45,261 nt of DNA, taken from Amycolatopsis pithecellobii. GTDB lineage: Bacteria > Actinomycetota > Actinomycetes > Mycobacteriales > Pseudonocardiaceae. The stretch is from assembly GCF_009707865.1 (NCBI RefSeq), contig NZ_WMBA01000063.1:1-45261 (forward strand), in the 5' to 3' direction. The position numbers and the translations under genes were made by a program. The notes beneath the pieces are model-generated. The model was not told the DNA's origin. It did no database searches and worked only from the letters and a program-made list of their open reading frames with translations. This document shows, piece after piece, positions 18,897 to 27,125 of the stretch. How positions within the stretch are numbered: the stretch's first letter is position 1; each line of letters starts with the position of its first letter.

Positions 18897-19585
18897 CCTG
18901 GTTACGGCAGGAACCGTCGACGGCCGCGGTGCGGTTGGTCTGTTTGCCACATGCCGGCGCCGGAGCGACTTCGTTCACCCGCTGGCTGCCCCTGTTCCCA
19001 CCCGGAATCGCGCCCGTGCGGGTGCAGCTGCCGGGCCGCGAGGACGCCGCCGGGCTTCCTCCGCAGCGGAGCCTGGCCGGGCTTCTCGACGAACTGGTGC
19101 CGCAGGTGGCGAAACTGGACGCACCGATCGCCCTTTATGGACACAGCATGGGCGCGCTGATCGCGTTCGAACTCGCGCGAGCGCTCGACTCGGTGCAGCT
19201 GTTCGTCTCGGGCCGCCGAGCCCCGCGGCTGCCGGCCCGCGGCACGCCGATTCACCGGCTGCCGGACGACGAATTCGCCGCCGCACTGGAAACCCGTGGG
19301 CTCGGCGGGATCGGGCACACCGCGTTCCAGCGGTACGCCCTCCCGCTCATCAAAGCGGACCTGACCGTGTCCGAAGAGTACGACTACCGCGTCGCACCAC
19401 CGCTGGACTGCCCGATCACGGTGTTCCACGGCACGGAGGATCCGATCGTGGCGCGTGCGGATGCCGAGGCGTGGTCGGCGGAGACGGCCGGTGAGTTCAC
19501 GTCGCATTCCTTTTCCGGCGGGCACTTCTTCCACCAGGACCATCGCGCGGCCATCGTGACGATCATCCGTGAAGCGCTGGAGTGA
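18893..19585 (+). CDS. Type II thioesterase (GrsT/RifR family)
   Basis: 230 residues. The N-terminal LVCLPHAGAGATSF is typical, GHSMGA holds the nucleophile Ser85, and the C-terminal half carries FHGTEDPIV (Asp) and SGGHFF (His). Such enzymes remove stalled or wrong acyl groups from carrier proteins, or release chains. The ATG overlaps the P450 stop and the FAAL begins 3 bases after its end. Candidate partners are the free ACP at 16577 and the ACPs of the PKS. No NRPS is visible. Confidence 0.93.
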   Translation: MTWLRQEPSTAAVRLVCLPHAGAGATSFTRWLPLFPPGIAPVRVQLPGREDAAGLPPQRSLAGLLDELVPQVAKLDAPIALYGHSMGALIAFELARALDSVQLFVSGRRAPRLPARGTPIHRLPDDEFAAALETRGLGGIGHTAFQRYALPLIKADLTVSEEYDYRVAPPLDCPITVFHGTEDPIVARADAEAWSAETAGEFTSHSFSGGHFFHQDHRAAIVTIIREALE

Positions 19586-19588
19586 GCC

Positions 19589-21208
19589 ATGTTGCTGCCC
19601 GACATGCTGCGCGGCCGCGCCGACGCCGATCCGGACCGGTGCGCGTACGTCTTCGTCAACGAAAACGGTGACGAGACCGCGCGGCTGACCTACGGCGAGC
19701 TGCACACGCGCGCACTCGCGGTGGCGGCGCGGCTCGCGCGGGACTGCGCACCGGGTGACCGGGCGCTGCTGGTTTTCCCGCAATGCCTGGACTTCATCGT
19801 GGCCTACTTCGGCTGCCTGTACGCCCAGGTGACCGCCGTGCCGGTGAACCCGCCGCGCCGCAACCGGGTCCAGCACGCCACCCGGCACATCATCGCCGAC
19901 TGCGAGCCTTCCGCAGTGCTCACTATTTCGGCAATGAGGTCCACAATAGACGGTCTGGTTCGGATCGACGTGGATCTGCTCCCGGGCACGCAGTTCGAGC
20001 CGCGCCCGCTCACCCCGGATTCCCTGGCGTTCCTGCAGTACACGTCGGGTTCCACGGCCGCCCCGAAGGGGGTCATGGTCTCGCACGGGAACCTCGCCGC
20101 GAACCAGGAAATGATCTCCCGCGGGTTCGGCCACGACGAGCACTCGACCGTGGTCGGCTGGGCGCCGTTCTTCCACGACCAGGGCCTGATCGGCAACGTG
20201 CTGCAACCGTTGTACGCCGGCGCAAGCGCGATCCTGATGTCCCCGGCCACCTTCATCCGCCGCCCCCTGCGGTGGCTCGATCTGATCTCGCGGTACCGGG
20301 CCCACACGAGCGGTGGCCCCAATTTCGCGTTCGACGCCTGTGTCGCGCACGCCGCCCGCGGGAAACGGCTCGACCTGGACCTGTCCTGCTGGCGGGTCGC
20401 GTTCAACGGCGCCGAACCGATCCGGCCGGACACCCTGCGACGCTTCACCGAAACCTTCGCCCCCTTCGGGTTTCGCGAGGAAGCGTTCTATCCCTGCTAC
20501 GGGCTCGCGGAGGCGACGCTCATCGTCACCGGCAGCCGGAAGGGCCGCGGCCCGCGGACGTCCACTGTGGACCCCGAAGCCCTTGGCCACGGGAGGCTGG
20601 TACCCGGTGGAAAGGAGCTCGCCGGCTCGGGCACCGTCCTGCCCGGCGAGGACGTCCGGATCGTGGATCCGGAAACGCGGCGGCCGTGCGGGCCGCGCGA
20701 GGTCGGCGAAATCTGGGTCGCCGGGGCGAACATCGCGCAGGGCTACTGGAAACGTCCCGATGACGAGACCTTCGTCGCGGACGCAACCGGGCGGACGTTC
20801 CTGCGCACCGGCGACCTCGGCGTGTTCGACGGCGATGAGCTGTACGTGGTGGGGCGGCTCAAGGACCTGGTGATCATCCGGGGCCGCAACCACTACCCGC
20901 AGGACATCGAGCAGACGACGGAGGCGGCACATCCCGCGCTGCGACCGGGGGCCTGCGCCGCGTTCACCGTGCCGGACAAGGAGAACGTCGTGGTGATCGC
21001 CGAAATCCACCGGGAACGGCGGCACGAACTCGAATACGCGGAGGTGACCGGCGCGATCCGGGCCGCCGTGCTGGCCGAGCACGAACTCTCGCTCGGCGAC
21101 GTCGTGCTGGCGCGGCACGGCGAACTGCCGAAGACCAGTAGCGGCAAGATCATGCGAGCCGCGGCCAGAAACCGTTATCTGGCCGGGGAACTGCGAAGGA
21201 GCGTGTAA
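19589..21208 (+). CDS. Fatty acyl-AMP ligase (FAAL), cassette A
   Basis: 539 residues, ANL superfamily. LQYTSGSTAAPKG is the phosphate loop, VGWAPFFHDQGLIGN and VAFNGAEPI are FAAL hallmarks, YGLAEATLIVTG is the A5 region, and GRLKDLVIIRGRNHYP is the hinge. The SGSTAAPKG loop and the A5 pattern match FAALs, which activate fatty acids as adenylates and pass them to an ACP rather than to CoA. Its likely acceptor is the ACP at 16577. A second FAAL lies at 27934. The ATG follows the thioesterase by 3 bases. Confidence 0.94.
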   Translation: MLLPDMLRGRADADPDRCAYVFVNENGDETARLTYGELHTRALAVAARLARDCAPGDRALLVFPQCLDFIVAYFGCLYAQVTAVPVNPPRRNRVQHATRHIIADCEPSAVLTISAMRSTIDGLVRIDVDLLPGTQFEPRPLTPDSLAFLQYTSGSTAAPKGVMVSHGNLAANQEMISRGFGHDEHSTVVGWAPFFHDQGLIGNVLQPLYAGASAILMSPATFIRRPLRWLDLISRYRAHTSGGPNFAFDACVAHAARGKRLDLDLSCWRVAFNGAEPIRPDTLRRFTETFAPFGFREEAFYPCYGLAEATLIVTGSRKGRGPRTSTVDPEALGHGRLVPGGKELAGSGTVLPGEDVRIVDPETRRPCGPREVGEIWVAGANIAQGYWKRPDDETFVADATGRTFLRTGDLGVFDGDELYVVGRLKDLVIIRGRNHYPQDIEQTTEAAHPALRPGACAAFTVPDKENVVVIAEIHRERRHELEYAEVTGAIRAAVLAEHELSLGDVVLARHGELPKTSSGKIMRAAARNRYLAGELRRSV

Positions 21209-21212
21209 CCTC

Positions 21213-21644
21213 GTGATGGAAGCCCCCAACCCGGACTTCGCGCAGGTGGTCACCGGTGTCGTGCTGAGCATGCCCGCCGCGAAACACCTCGGTTTCTCGT
21301 TCGGCCGGATCGTTCCGGGCGAAGCGGAGATCATCCAGCCCTACCGCGAAGAACTGACCCAGCACGACGGCTATTTCCAGGCCGGGGTGCTCGGCTCGCT
21401 CGCCGACTTCGCCGCCGGTTCGGCCGCCGGCACCGTGCTCCCGCCGGGCTGGGTGAACATGACCGTCGACTACACGGTGAAACTTCTCGCCCCTGCCAAG
21501 GGAGAACGGATCATCGCGCGCGGACGCATCATCCGGGCGGGCCGGACCACCACCGTCGCCGCGGCGGATGTCCATGACGCCGAAGAGAACCTGTGCGCCA
21601 CGGCATTGGTGACCATGCGCAATCTCAAGGTTCCGGGGAGCTGA
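21213..21644 (+). CDS. PaaI-like hotdog thioesterase, cassette A
   Basis: 143 residues. QHDGYFQAGVLGSLADFAAG is the PaaI-type active-site region, and VDYTVKLLAPAKGE the typical following strands. It is a different hotdog subfamily from the two DUF4442-like copies. A GTG three bases before the chosen ATG is an alternative start. It is 4 bases after the FAAL and 2 bases before the next P450, so it is part of the same operon. It probably hydrolyses the processed acyl thioester. Confidence 0.87.
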   Translation: MMEAPNPDFAQVVTGVVLSMPAAKHLGFSFGRIVPGEAEIIQPYREELTQHDGYFQAGVLGSLADFAAGSAAGTVLPPGWVNMTVDYTVKLLAPAKGERIIARGRIIRAGRTTTVAAADVHDAEENLCATALVTMRNLKVPGS

Positions 21645-21646
21645 CC

Positions 21647-22840
21647 GTGTTCGACCCATTCGCCGAGGATTTCGCGGAGGACCCGTATCCGGGGTACGCG
21701 AAGCTGCGTGAAACGGAGCCCGCCTGCGAGCATCCGCTGGGCTTCTGGCTCCTGTCCCGTTACGACGATGTGTCGAAGCTGCAGCGTTCCGCACACTCGG
21801 TGGACGAGCGGAACCTGACCACCCTGCCCAGCTGGAAGAGCGACTCCGCCGAGCTGGGCAAGGAGAACCGGATGCTGCGCGGACTGTCCCTTGTGGACCA
21901 GGACCCGCCGGACCACACGCGCCTGCGCCGGCTCGTCGGCAAGGCTTTCACCCGGCGCGCCGTCGCGGAGCTCGAACCGCGGGTGACCGGCCTTGTCGAC
22001 GCGGCGCTCGACCGGATCGCCGAGGCCGGGCGCGCGGATCTGGTCACCGAACTGGCTTTTCCCTTGCCATTCTCGGTGATTTCGCAACTGCTCGGCCTGC
22101 CGGAGGTGGAACACCGGCGGCTGCGGGAGCTGACCGGCACCCTGGCCCGCGGCCTCGAACCGCTGGCGGCGCCGGGAGTCCAGGCCGAGATCCGGGCCGC
22201 GAGCGCCGAGCTGACGGCCATGATCGGGGACCTGGTCGCCTGGAAACGCGGACATCCGGGCAACGACGTGTTCACCGCCCTCATCGCCGCCGAGGACGAC
22301 GGTGACGTGCTCAGCGAAGCGGAACTGGTGGCGCAGATCGGCTTTCTCTACGTCGCGGGCCATGAGACCACGGCGAACCTGATCGCGGGCGGAATCCTTG
22401 CCCTGCTGCGGAATCCGGACCAGCTGCAGGCGCTGCGCACCCGGCCCGAACTCAGCACCAACGCGGTCGAGGAGCTGGTCCGTTACGACACCCCGGTGCA
22501 CCTGATGCGCCGGATCACCACCGAACCCCTTGCCGCGCAGGGAAAAGTGATCCCACCCGGTACCTGGGTGGTGGCCTGCCTCGGCGCGGCCAACCGGGAT
22601 CCGCGGTACTGGGGCGAGGACGCCGATCAGCTACGCCTCGACCGGCCGGACGCGCACCGGAACGTGTCGTTCGGCGCCGGGGCACATCACTGTGTCGGCG
22701 CGCCACTCGCCCGGCTCGAAGCGCGGATCGCCTTCGGGCGCTTCGCCCAGCGCTTCCGTGCACCCGTCCTCGACGACGTCCGCTGGAACGGCCGCATCAA
22801 CGTACGCGGCGTCGAGACCCTTTCCGTGACAGTGAGGTGA
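21647..22840 (+). CDS. Cytochrome P450, cassette A second copy
   Basis: 397 residues from the GTG at 21647, with GGGGAG upstream. I-helix YVAGHETTANLI, ExxR in ELVRYD, and heme loop FGAGAHHCVGAPLAR with Cys349 as ligand. The motifs are those of a competent bacterial P450. It is a distinct sequence from the P450 at 17676, so successive oxidations or different substrates are possible. It follows the thioesterase by 2 bases and is followed by an alpha/beta hydrolase. Confidence 0.94.
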   Translation: MFDPFAEDFAEDPYPGYAKLRETEPACEHPLGFWLLSRYDDVSKLQRSAHSVDERNLTTLPSWKSDSAELGKENRMLRGLSLVDQDPPDHTRLRRLVGKAFTRRAVAELEPRVTGLVDAALDRIAEAGRADLVTELAFPLPFSVISQLLGLPEVEHRRLRELTGTLARGLEPLAAPGVQAEIRAASAELTAMIGDLVAWKRGHPGNDVFTALIAAEDDGDVLSEAELVAQIGFLYVAGHETTANLIAGGILALLRNPDQLQALRTRPELSTNAVEELVRYDTPVHLMRRITTEPLAAQGKVIPPGTWVVACLGAANRDPRYWGEDADQLRLDRPDAHRNVSFGAGAHHCVGAPLARLEARIAFGRFAQRFRAPVLDDVRWNGRINVRGVETLSVTVR

Positions 22841-22842
22841 GC

Positions 22843-23649
22843 ATGCCGACCATCGACGTGAACGGCGCGAGAATCGCCTACACCGACACCGGCCCCCACG
22901 ACGCGCCGACCGTCCTTTTCGGACATGGCCTGCTGTTCAGCGGCTGGATGTTCCACCCGCAGATCGCCGCGCTGCGCGAGCGCTACCGGTGCGTGACGAT
23001 CGACTGGCGCGGGCAGGGCGCGAGCCCGCCCGCCCCAGCCGGGTACGACATGGACACCCTGACCGCCGACGCGGTGGCGCTCATCGAAAAACTGGACCTC
23101 GCGCCGGTGCACTGGGTGGGACTGTCGATGGGCGGGTTCGTCGGGCAGCGGCTCGCCGCCCGCCACGGTGAGCTGCTGCGCTCGCTCACGCTCCTCGACA
23201 CCAGCGCCACGGCCGAGGGCCCGCGGAAGGCCCGGCGGCAGAAGCTGCTCGCGCGCATCCAGCAGCTTGCCGGTATCAAAACCGTGCTGCCCCAGGTGAA
23301 ACCGCTGCTGTTCGGACCGGTGTTCCTCGCCGACCCCGCCGGACAGGCCATTGTGGACGAATGGGTACGCCGGATCTGCCGCGTCGACCGTGGCGCCGTG
23401 CGCCGGGCCGTCCTCGGCGTCGCCTGCCGGCAACCGATCACCGGCGAGCTGGCCGCGATCAGGGTGCCGACGCTCGTCGTGGTCGGCGCCGACGACAAGG
23501 CCACGCCGCCACCCGAGTCGGAGCGGATCGCCGCCGCGGTCAGCGGGGCACAGTTGCGGATCGTGCCCGACTGCGGCCACACCAGCACCCTCGAACAACC
23601 CGAGGCCATCACTGCGCTGCTCGAAAAGTTCCTCGCGGGCGCCTGCTGA
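22843..23649 (+). CDS. Alpha/beta hydrolase (enol-lactonase-like)
   Basis: 268 residues from the ATG at 22843, preceded by GAGGTGA; a GTG at 22837 overlapping the P450 stop is the alternative. FGHGLLFSGWMF is the oxyanion region, DWRGQGAS the post-strand loop, GLSMGGFVGQRLA the nucleophile elbow with Ser95, VVGADDKATPP the Asp region and CGHTSTLEQPE the His. The overall pattern resembles 3-oxoadipate enol-lactonase relatives, so an ester or lactone substrate is plausible. It is the last gene of cassette A and ends 31 bases from the convergent LysR gene. Confidence 0.87.
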   Translation: MPTIDVNGARIAYTDTGPHDAPTVLFGHGLLFSGWMFHPQIAALRERYRCVTIDWRGQGASPPAPAGYDMDTLTADAVALIEKLDLAPVHWVGLSMGGFVGQRLAARHGELLRSLTLLDTSATAEGPRKARRQKLLARIQQLAGIKTVLPQVKPLLFGPVFLADPAGQAIVDEWVRRICRVDRGAVRRAVLGVACRQPITGELAAIRVPTLVVVGADDKATPPPESERIAAAVSGAQLRIVPDCGHTSTLEQPEAITALLEKFLAGAC

Positions 23650-23680
23650 GGTGTTCGTGACCAAGCCGGCTACACAGTGA

Positions 23681-24634
23681 TTACGCCGTCTTGGCCTGCG
23701 TTCCGGCCCGCTCGAACCGCGTCAGCGCCGGCACATCGAACGGCCCCACCGCTTCGAGGCAGTCGAGGAACGAGGTCTGCAGCCGGGTCGGCTCGCCCTC
23801 GCGCCACACGACGTAGAGGTCCACCATCGGCACCGGTTGATACAGCGGCACCGGCACCGGCCGCACTCCCCCGGCCGCCGCGCCCGCGAACATGCCGCGG
23901 GAGGCGGAGGCGAACCCGACCAGTGGCTTGACCGACACGAGGATGCCGGTGGCGCCCGGATCGTCCACCACATTCGCGACGTTGAGCCGGATCCCGGTGC
24001 GCTCGGCTGCCGACAGGATCGCGTCGTACATCGCCGGGGACTGCTCACGGGCGAACAGGATGCACGGCTGGTGCGCCAGCTCGGCGAACGGAACGCCCGG
24101 TCGCCCCGCCCATTTGTGGCCCTGCCCGACGACCGCGACCATCGGCAGCCGCAGCAGCCGCCGGTACTGGAAGTCGCTGGTGACGGGGCGGCCGTAGACG
24201 AGCGCGATGTCCAGCTCGCCGTCGGCGAGCGCCTGCAGCTGCGGACCGGTGCGCTTCTCCTCCAGCCGCACCATCACGTCGGGGAACTCGGCGTGCATCT
24301 TCGCCAGCGTCATGGGCAGGATGTGCTGCCCCGCGGGGAAGTTGTAGCCGACGCGCACGGTGCCGGTGCGCCCGGCCGCCGCCTCCCGCGCGCATTGTGC
24401 CGCTTTGTCCACTTGCGACACGATCGCACGCGCCTCGACCTCGAACGCGCGGCCCGCCGACGTCAGCCGCACCTCGTGTGACGTGCGCGCGACGAGCTCC
24501 ACCCCGAGCGTGCGTTCCAGCCGCTGCAACTGCTGACTCAGCGACGGCTGCGTCAGGTGCAGCCGCGCCGCCGCCCTGCCGAAGTGCAGTTCCTCGGCAA
24601 TGGCGAGGAATGAGACCAGATGTCTGAACTCCAT
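23681..24634 (-). CDS. LysR-family transcriptional regulator, copy 2
   Basis: 317 residues. The ATG at 24634 has GGGAGG 6 bases upstream. The N-terminal helix-turn-helix (LTQPSLSQQLQRLERTLG) is identical over that stretch to copy 1, and the effector domain is also highly similar (RVGYNFPAGQH, then ILPMTLAKM). It is a cluster-situated paralogue of 13140-14072, probably a recent duplication or a divergent pair with related operators. It lies between the convergent end of cassette A and the downstream end of cassette B, transcribed leftward. Confidence 0.93.
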   Translation of the reverse strand: MEFRHLVSFLAIAEELHFGRAAARLHLTQPSLSQQLQRLERTLGVELVARTSHEVRLTSAGRAFEVEARAIVSQVDKAAQCAREAAAGRTGTVRVGYNFPAGQHILPMTLAKMHAEFPDVMVRLEEKRTGPQLQALADGELDIALVYGRPVTSDFQYRRLLRLPMVAVVGQGHKWAGRPGVPFAELAHQPCILFAREQSPAMYDAILSAAERTGIRLNVANVVDDPGATGILVSVKPLVGFASASRGMFAGAAAGGVRPVPVPLYQPVPMVDLYVVWREGEPTRLQTSFLDCLEAVGPFDVPALTRFERAGTQAKTA

Positions 24635-24714
24635 GCCCGACCTCCCGGATCACCTCCAGCCTGGTGCACGCCGGAGAACACCCGGTGAATCATCGGGCAG
24701 CGGGAGGGGGAAAT

Positions 24715-25545
24715 TTAGGCAATGGTGCGGCAAGCGCCGACGAACCTGACCAGTTCACCGAGGCGTTCACTGGGCGTGTCCACCGCCCGGTTCATCACGT
24801 TGATCAGATGCTCGTAGGCGTCGGTGTGGTCATAACGCGCGGTGTCGGCGATCTTGAGCGCCCACCGCCAGTAGCCACGGATCGCGCCGGCCAGCGGCAT
24901 CCGGAACTCCGCGATGACCGCGCGGATCGGGTCCAGCACCGCGTCGCCGTGCACCCGCAGGTACGCCGAGACCACGTCCGCCATGAACGTGAAATGACGG
25001 GCCTCGTCGCGGGAGAGCCTGGTCAGCACTTCGGCCAGCACCGGATCCCCGGCGACGGCCCGCAGCTGCTGGTAGTAGATCTGGGTGGCCTTCTCCTGGA
25101 CGAGCGCGTAGGCGAAGAACTGGACGGGGTGGTCGAAGGGCAACTCGAATTGCGCCTGCCCCGGTTCGATCAGCCGCTCACGGACCCCCGCCTCGTCCCG
25201 CATCCCGGACGCGACCTGGTACCTCGCCAGTGCGCGGGCGTGCGTGTCCTCTTCGGCCGCCCAGCGGACGGTGAAGTGGTACAGCTCACGGTTGTGCTCG
25301 TACAGCCACGGCTCGACCGAGGCGTCCACCGGGAAGTTCTCGGTGTAGAGCGAGAAGTACCCGGGCAGATGGTCCTCGATGACGGTGATGAACTCGACCG
25401 CGGAAAGCTGCCCCTCGGTCAACCGCCCGGCGTCGGCGCGCGTCCAGTCCAATGTGGTCTCGACGGTCCAGGCCCTGGCTTGTGCCGCGGTGGCGAAGTA
25501 CTTTCCGACCGCGTCCGCCATGTCCTGCGCGGGAAGGACGTTCAT
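24715..25545 (-). CDS. Ferritin-like diiron oxidase/acyl-ACP desaturase-like protein, cassette B second copy
   Basis: 276 residues from the ATG at 25545, with GGAG upstream. Candidate diiron ligands are spaced as in soluble acyl-ACP desaturases: Glu57, Glu99xxHis102, Glu151 and Glu181xxHis184 (in DEARH). The protein is helical with no membrane segment. Family members use O2 to desaturate or oxidise acyl-ACP; related ferritin-like N-oxygenases exist, so the reaction is not certain. It is the last gene of the leftward cassette B and follows the methyltransferase with a 106-base gap that holds two motif copies. A similar gene sits at 27122-27937. Confidence 0.8.
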   Translation of the reverse strand: MNVLPAQDMADAVGKYFATAAQARAWTVETTLDWTRADAGRLTEGQLSAVEFITVIEDHLPGYFSLYTENFPVDASVEPWLYEHNRELYHFTVRWAAEEDTHARALARYQVASGMRDEAGVRERLIEPGQAQFELPFDHPVQFFAYALVQEKATQIYYQQLRAVAGDPVLAEVLTRLSRDEARHFTFMADVVSAYLRVHGDAVLDPIRAVIAEFRMPLAGAIRGYWRWALKIADTARYDHTDAYEHLINVMNRAVDTPSERLGELVRFVGACRTIA

Positions 25546-25566
25546 GGCCACTCCACTGTGTCGTTC

Positions 25567-25659
25567 GTTACCGATCCGACGGCAGCCACGGCGGAAACGG
25601 GTGGCTACAGCCAGATCGGCTGCGGACCGTATCCGCCTGCTTTCGGTCGGATCAGTAAC
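25567..25659. promoter_or_regulatory. Inverted pair of the recurrent cluster motif (copies B and C)
   Basis: Copy B (25567-25587) reads CGTCGGATCGGTAAC on the minus strand and ends 21 bases before the diiron gene start at 25545. Copy C (25639-25659) reads TTCGGTCGGATCAGTAAC on the plus strand and overlaps the 3' end of the methyltransferase gene. They form an inverted repeat with arms of about 20 bases and a loop of about 51. It may be an internal operator with two sites, giving the last gene of cassette B its own promoter, or an RNA hairpin. Confidence 0.45.
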
Positions 25660-26464
25660 GGGTCTTTGCGCAGACCAGGGCGTAGTGCTTGGTGGTGTAA
25701 CCCCAGCCGGCGTTGGCGATTTCCAGGTAGTGCAGCAGATCGGCCCGCTGGGGCGAGTCCGGCAGGGCGTGCAGGTTCTCGATCCACCGGTCGATCGTGC
25801 GGCGGTAGTCATTGGTGAGGTCATGCACCGCGCGGATGGAGAAACCCGCCGATTCCGCGCCCGCCACCAGTTCCGACAGCGGCCGCAGCTCGCCGTTGCC
25901 GAAGATGCCGTTGCGCACGAACTCGGTGCCCGGCCGGGTGTCGAATCCCTCCCGGATCGCCGCGTTACGGAAACAGCTCTCCGACAGATACAGCCGCCCA
26001 CCGTGACGCAGCGCGCGGCGGATCTTCGCGAACACCGCGGGCAGATCCGGCATATGCACGACCGACCCGAGCATCGTCACCGCGTCGAAGGCCCGCGGCT
26101 GCGGCTCATATGCCTCGAACGACGTGACCTCGGTCCGCACCAGTTTGCGCAGGCCCAGCTCGCCGACGCGCGACGCGATGTACTCGTGCTGCCGCGCCGC
26201 CGGGCTGATCCCCACCGTGCGGCAGCCGTATTCGGCCGCCATGAACAGCAGCAACGATCCCCAGCCGCAGCCGACGTCGAGCAGCCGCTCACCACCCAGC
26301 AGCTGCAACTGCCCCGCCACGAACGAAAGTTTGCGCCGCTGCGCCTGTTCCAGCGTCGTGACGTCGGCCTCGAACAGGCCCGCCGAATACTTGCGCAGCG
26401 GGTCGAGGAACCCGGCGAACAGCTCCGGGTCGAGGTCGTAGTGCTGGTTGGTGGCGGCGGTCAT
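25652..26464 (-). CDS. Cyclopropane-fatty-acid-synthase-like SAM methyltransferase, cassette B
   Basis: 270 residues. It opens with QHYDLDPELFAGFLDP and YSAGLF, then SAM motif I LLDVGCGWGSLLLF, then TMLGSVVHM. The pattern is that of the cyclopropane-synthase/mycolate methyltransferase class, but it is more divergent than the 16843 copy. It begins with an ATGA overlap to the ACP gene, as in cassette A, although here the ACP precedes it on the minus strand. An ACP-bound unsaturated chain is the likely substrate. C-methylation rather than cyclopropanation remains possible. Confidence 0.83.
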   Translation of the reverse strand: MTAATNQHYDLDPELFAGFLDPLRKYSAGLFEADVTTLEQAQRRKLSFVAGQLQLLGGERLLDVGCGWGSLLLFMAAEYGCRTVGISPAARQHEYIASRVGELGLRKLVRTEVTSFEAYEPQPRAFDAVTMLGSVVHMPDLPAVFAKIRRALRHGGRLYLSESCFRNAAIREGFDTRPGTEFVRNGIFGNGELRPLSELVAGAESAGFSIRAVHDLTNDYRRTIDRWIENLHALPDSPQRADLLHYLEIANAGWGYTTKHYALVCAKTRY

Positions 26465-26709
26465 CCCATCGCCTTGCTGACGACCGCGACGACTTCGTCG
26501 ATCGTGGTGAGCCCGAAGATGTCGTCGTCCTCCAATTCGACGCCGTAGGTCTGCTCGATCTTCGCGATCATCCGCAGCACCTTGATCGAGTCGGCGCCCT
26601 CGACGGCGCGCAGATCGGTGTCACCGCGAAGGGTCTCGGGCGGGCGGCCCAGCTCGGCGGCGACGATCTCGGTGACGGTGGTGGCCAACGGCTTGCTCAA
26701 CCGGGTCAT
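26461..26709 (-). CDS. Free-standing acyl carrier protein, cassette B
   Basis: 82 residues with the phosphopantetheine site GADSIKVLRMIAKIE (Ser41) and an acidic helix (GVELEDDDIFG). It is an ACP of different type from the one at 16577, closer to the DSIK class. Both ends overlap the neighbouring genes (thioesterase before, methyltransferase after) by ATGA, so stoichiometric production is likely. The probable loader is the FAAL at 27934; the modifying partners are the two diiron proteins and the methyltransferase. Confidence 0.9.
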   Translation of the reverse strand: MTRLSKPLATTVTEIVAAELGRPPETLRGDTDLRAVEGADSIKVLRMIAKIEQTYGVELEDDDIFGLTTIDEVVAVVSKAMG

Positions 26710-27125
26710 CCCAGGCTCCTTGTTACGTGGTAGTTGGCAGTCGCGGCGCCGACGAGGGCGCCGTCCGGGTCGAGGACTTCGGCGCTCGCCCGCACCAGTC
26801 CCTCGGTGAACTGGGCGTGCGCGACGCAGCGGTACCGGGTACCGATCCGCACCACGCCCACATAGCGGGTGCGCATCGACGTGGTCAGTGCGGCCACGCC
26901 GAGCCGCAGCACGACCAGGTTGCCCATCGTCTCGTCGCAGATGAGCGCGAGGATCCCGCCGTGCACCACACCCGGATAGGACTCGTAGTGTCTGTCCACA
27001 GTGAACTCGGTGCGCAGGCGGTCGCCGTCCTCTTCGAACTCGAGCGCGAGCCCGCGCGGGTTGCCGGGTGCGCAGCCGAAGCAGTGGTGGTCCGCCCGCC
27101 GGGCCCAGGGCAGCGTGACCGTCAT
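26706..27125 (-). CDS. PaaI/YbgC-like hotdog thioesterase, cassette B
   Basis: 139 residues from the ATG at 27125, which overlaps the stop of the diiron gene. It has an N-terminal CFGCAPGNPRGLAL motif and the active-site segment YPGVVHGGILALICDETMG, typical of small hotdog thioesterases that carry the FGC..NP signature. It would hydrolyse acyl-CoA or acyl-ACP. It lies between a diiron enzyme and the free ACP, all coupled by 4-base overlaps, and so likely releases the finished chain from that ACP. Confidence 0.88.
   Translation of the reverse strand: MTVTLPWARRADHHCFGCAPGNPRGLALEFEEDGDRLRTEFTVDRHYESYPGVVHGGILALICDETMGNLVVLRLGVAALTTSMRTRYVGVVRIGTRYRCVAHAQFTEGLVRASAEVLDPDGALVGAATANYHVTRSLG

Noticed and set aside
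15632..21208. Polyyne biosynthesis cluster
   Set aside because: Polyyne clusters carry several membrane desaturases; only one is present here, with methyltransferases and soluble diiron enzymes instead.
18902..21334. An 810-residue minus-strand open frame antisense to the thioesterase and FAAL
   Set aside because: Low-complexity Arg/Gly/Val-rich composition and no domain; the plus-strand genes carry complete catalytic motifs.
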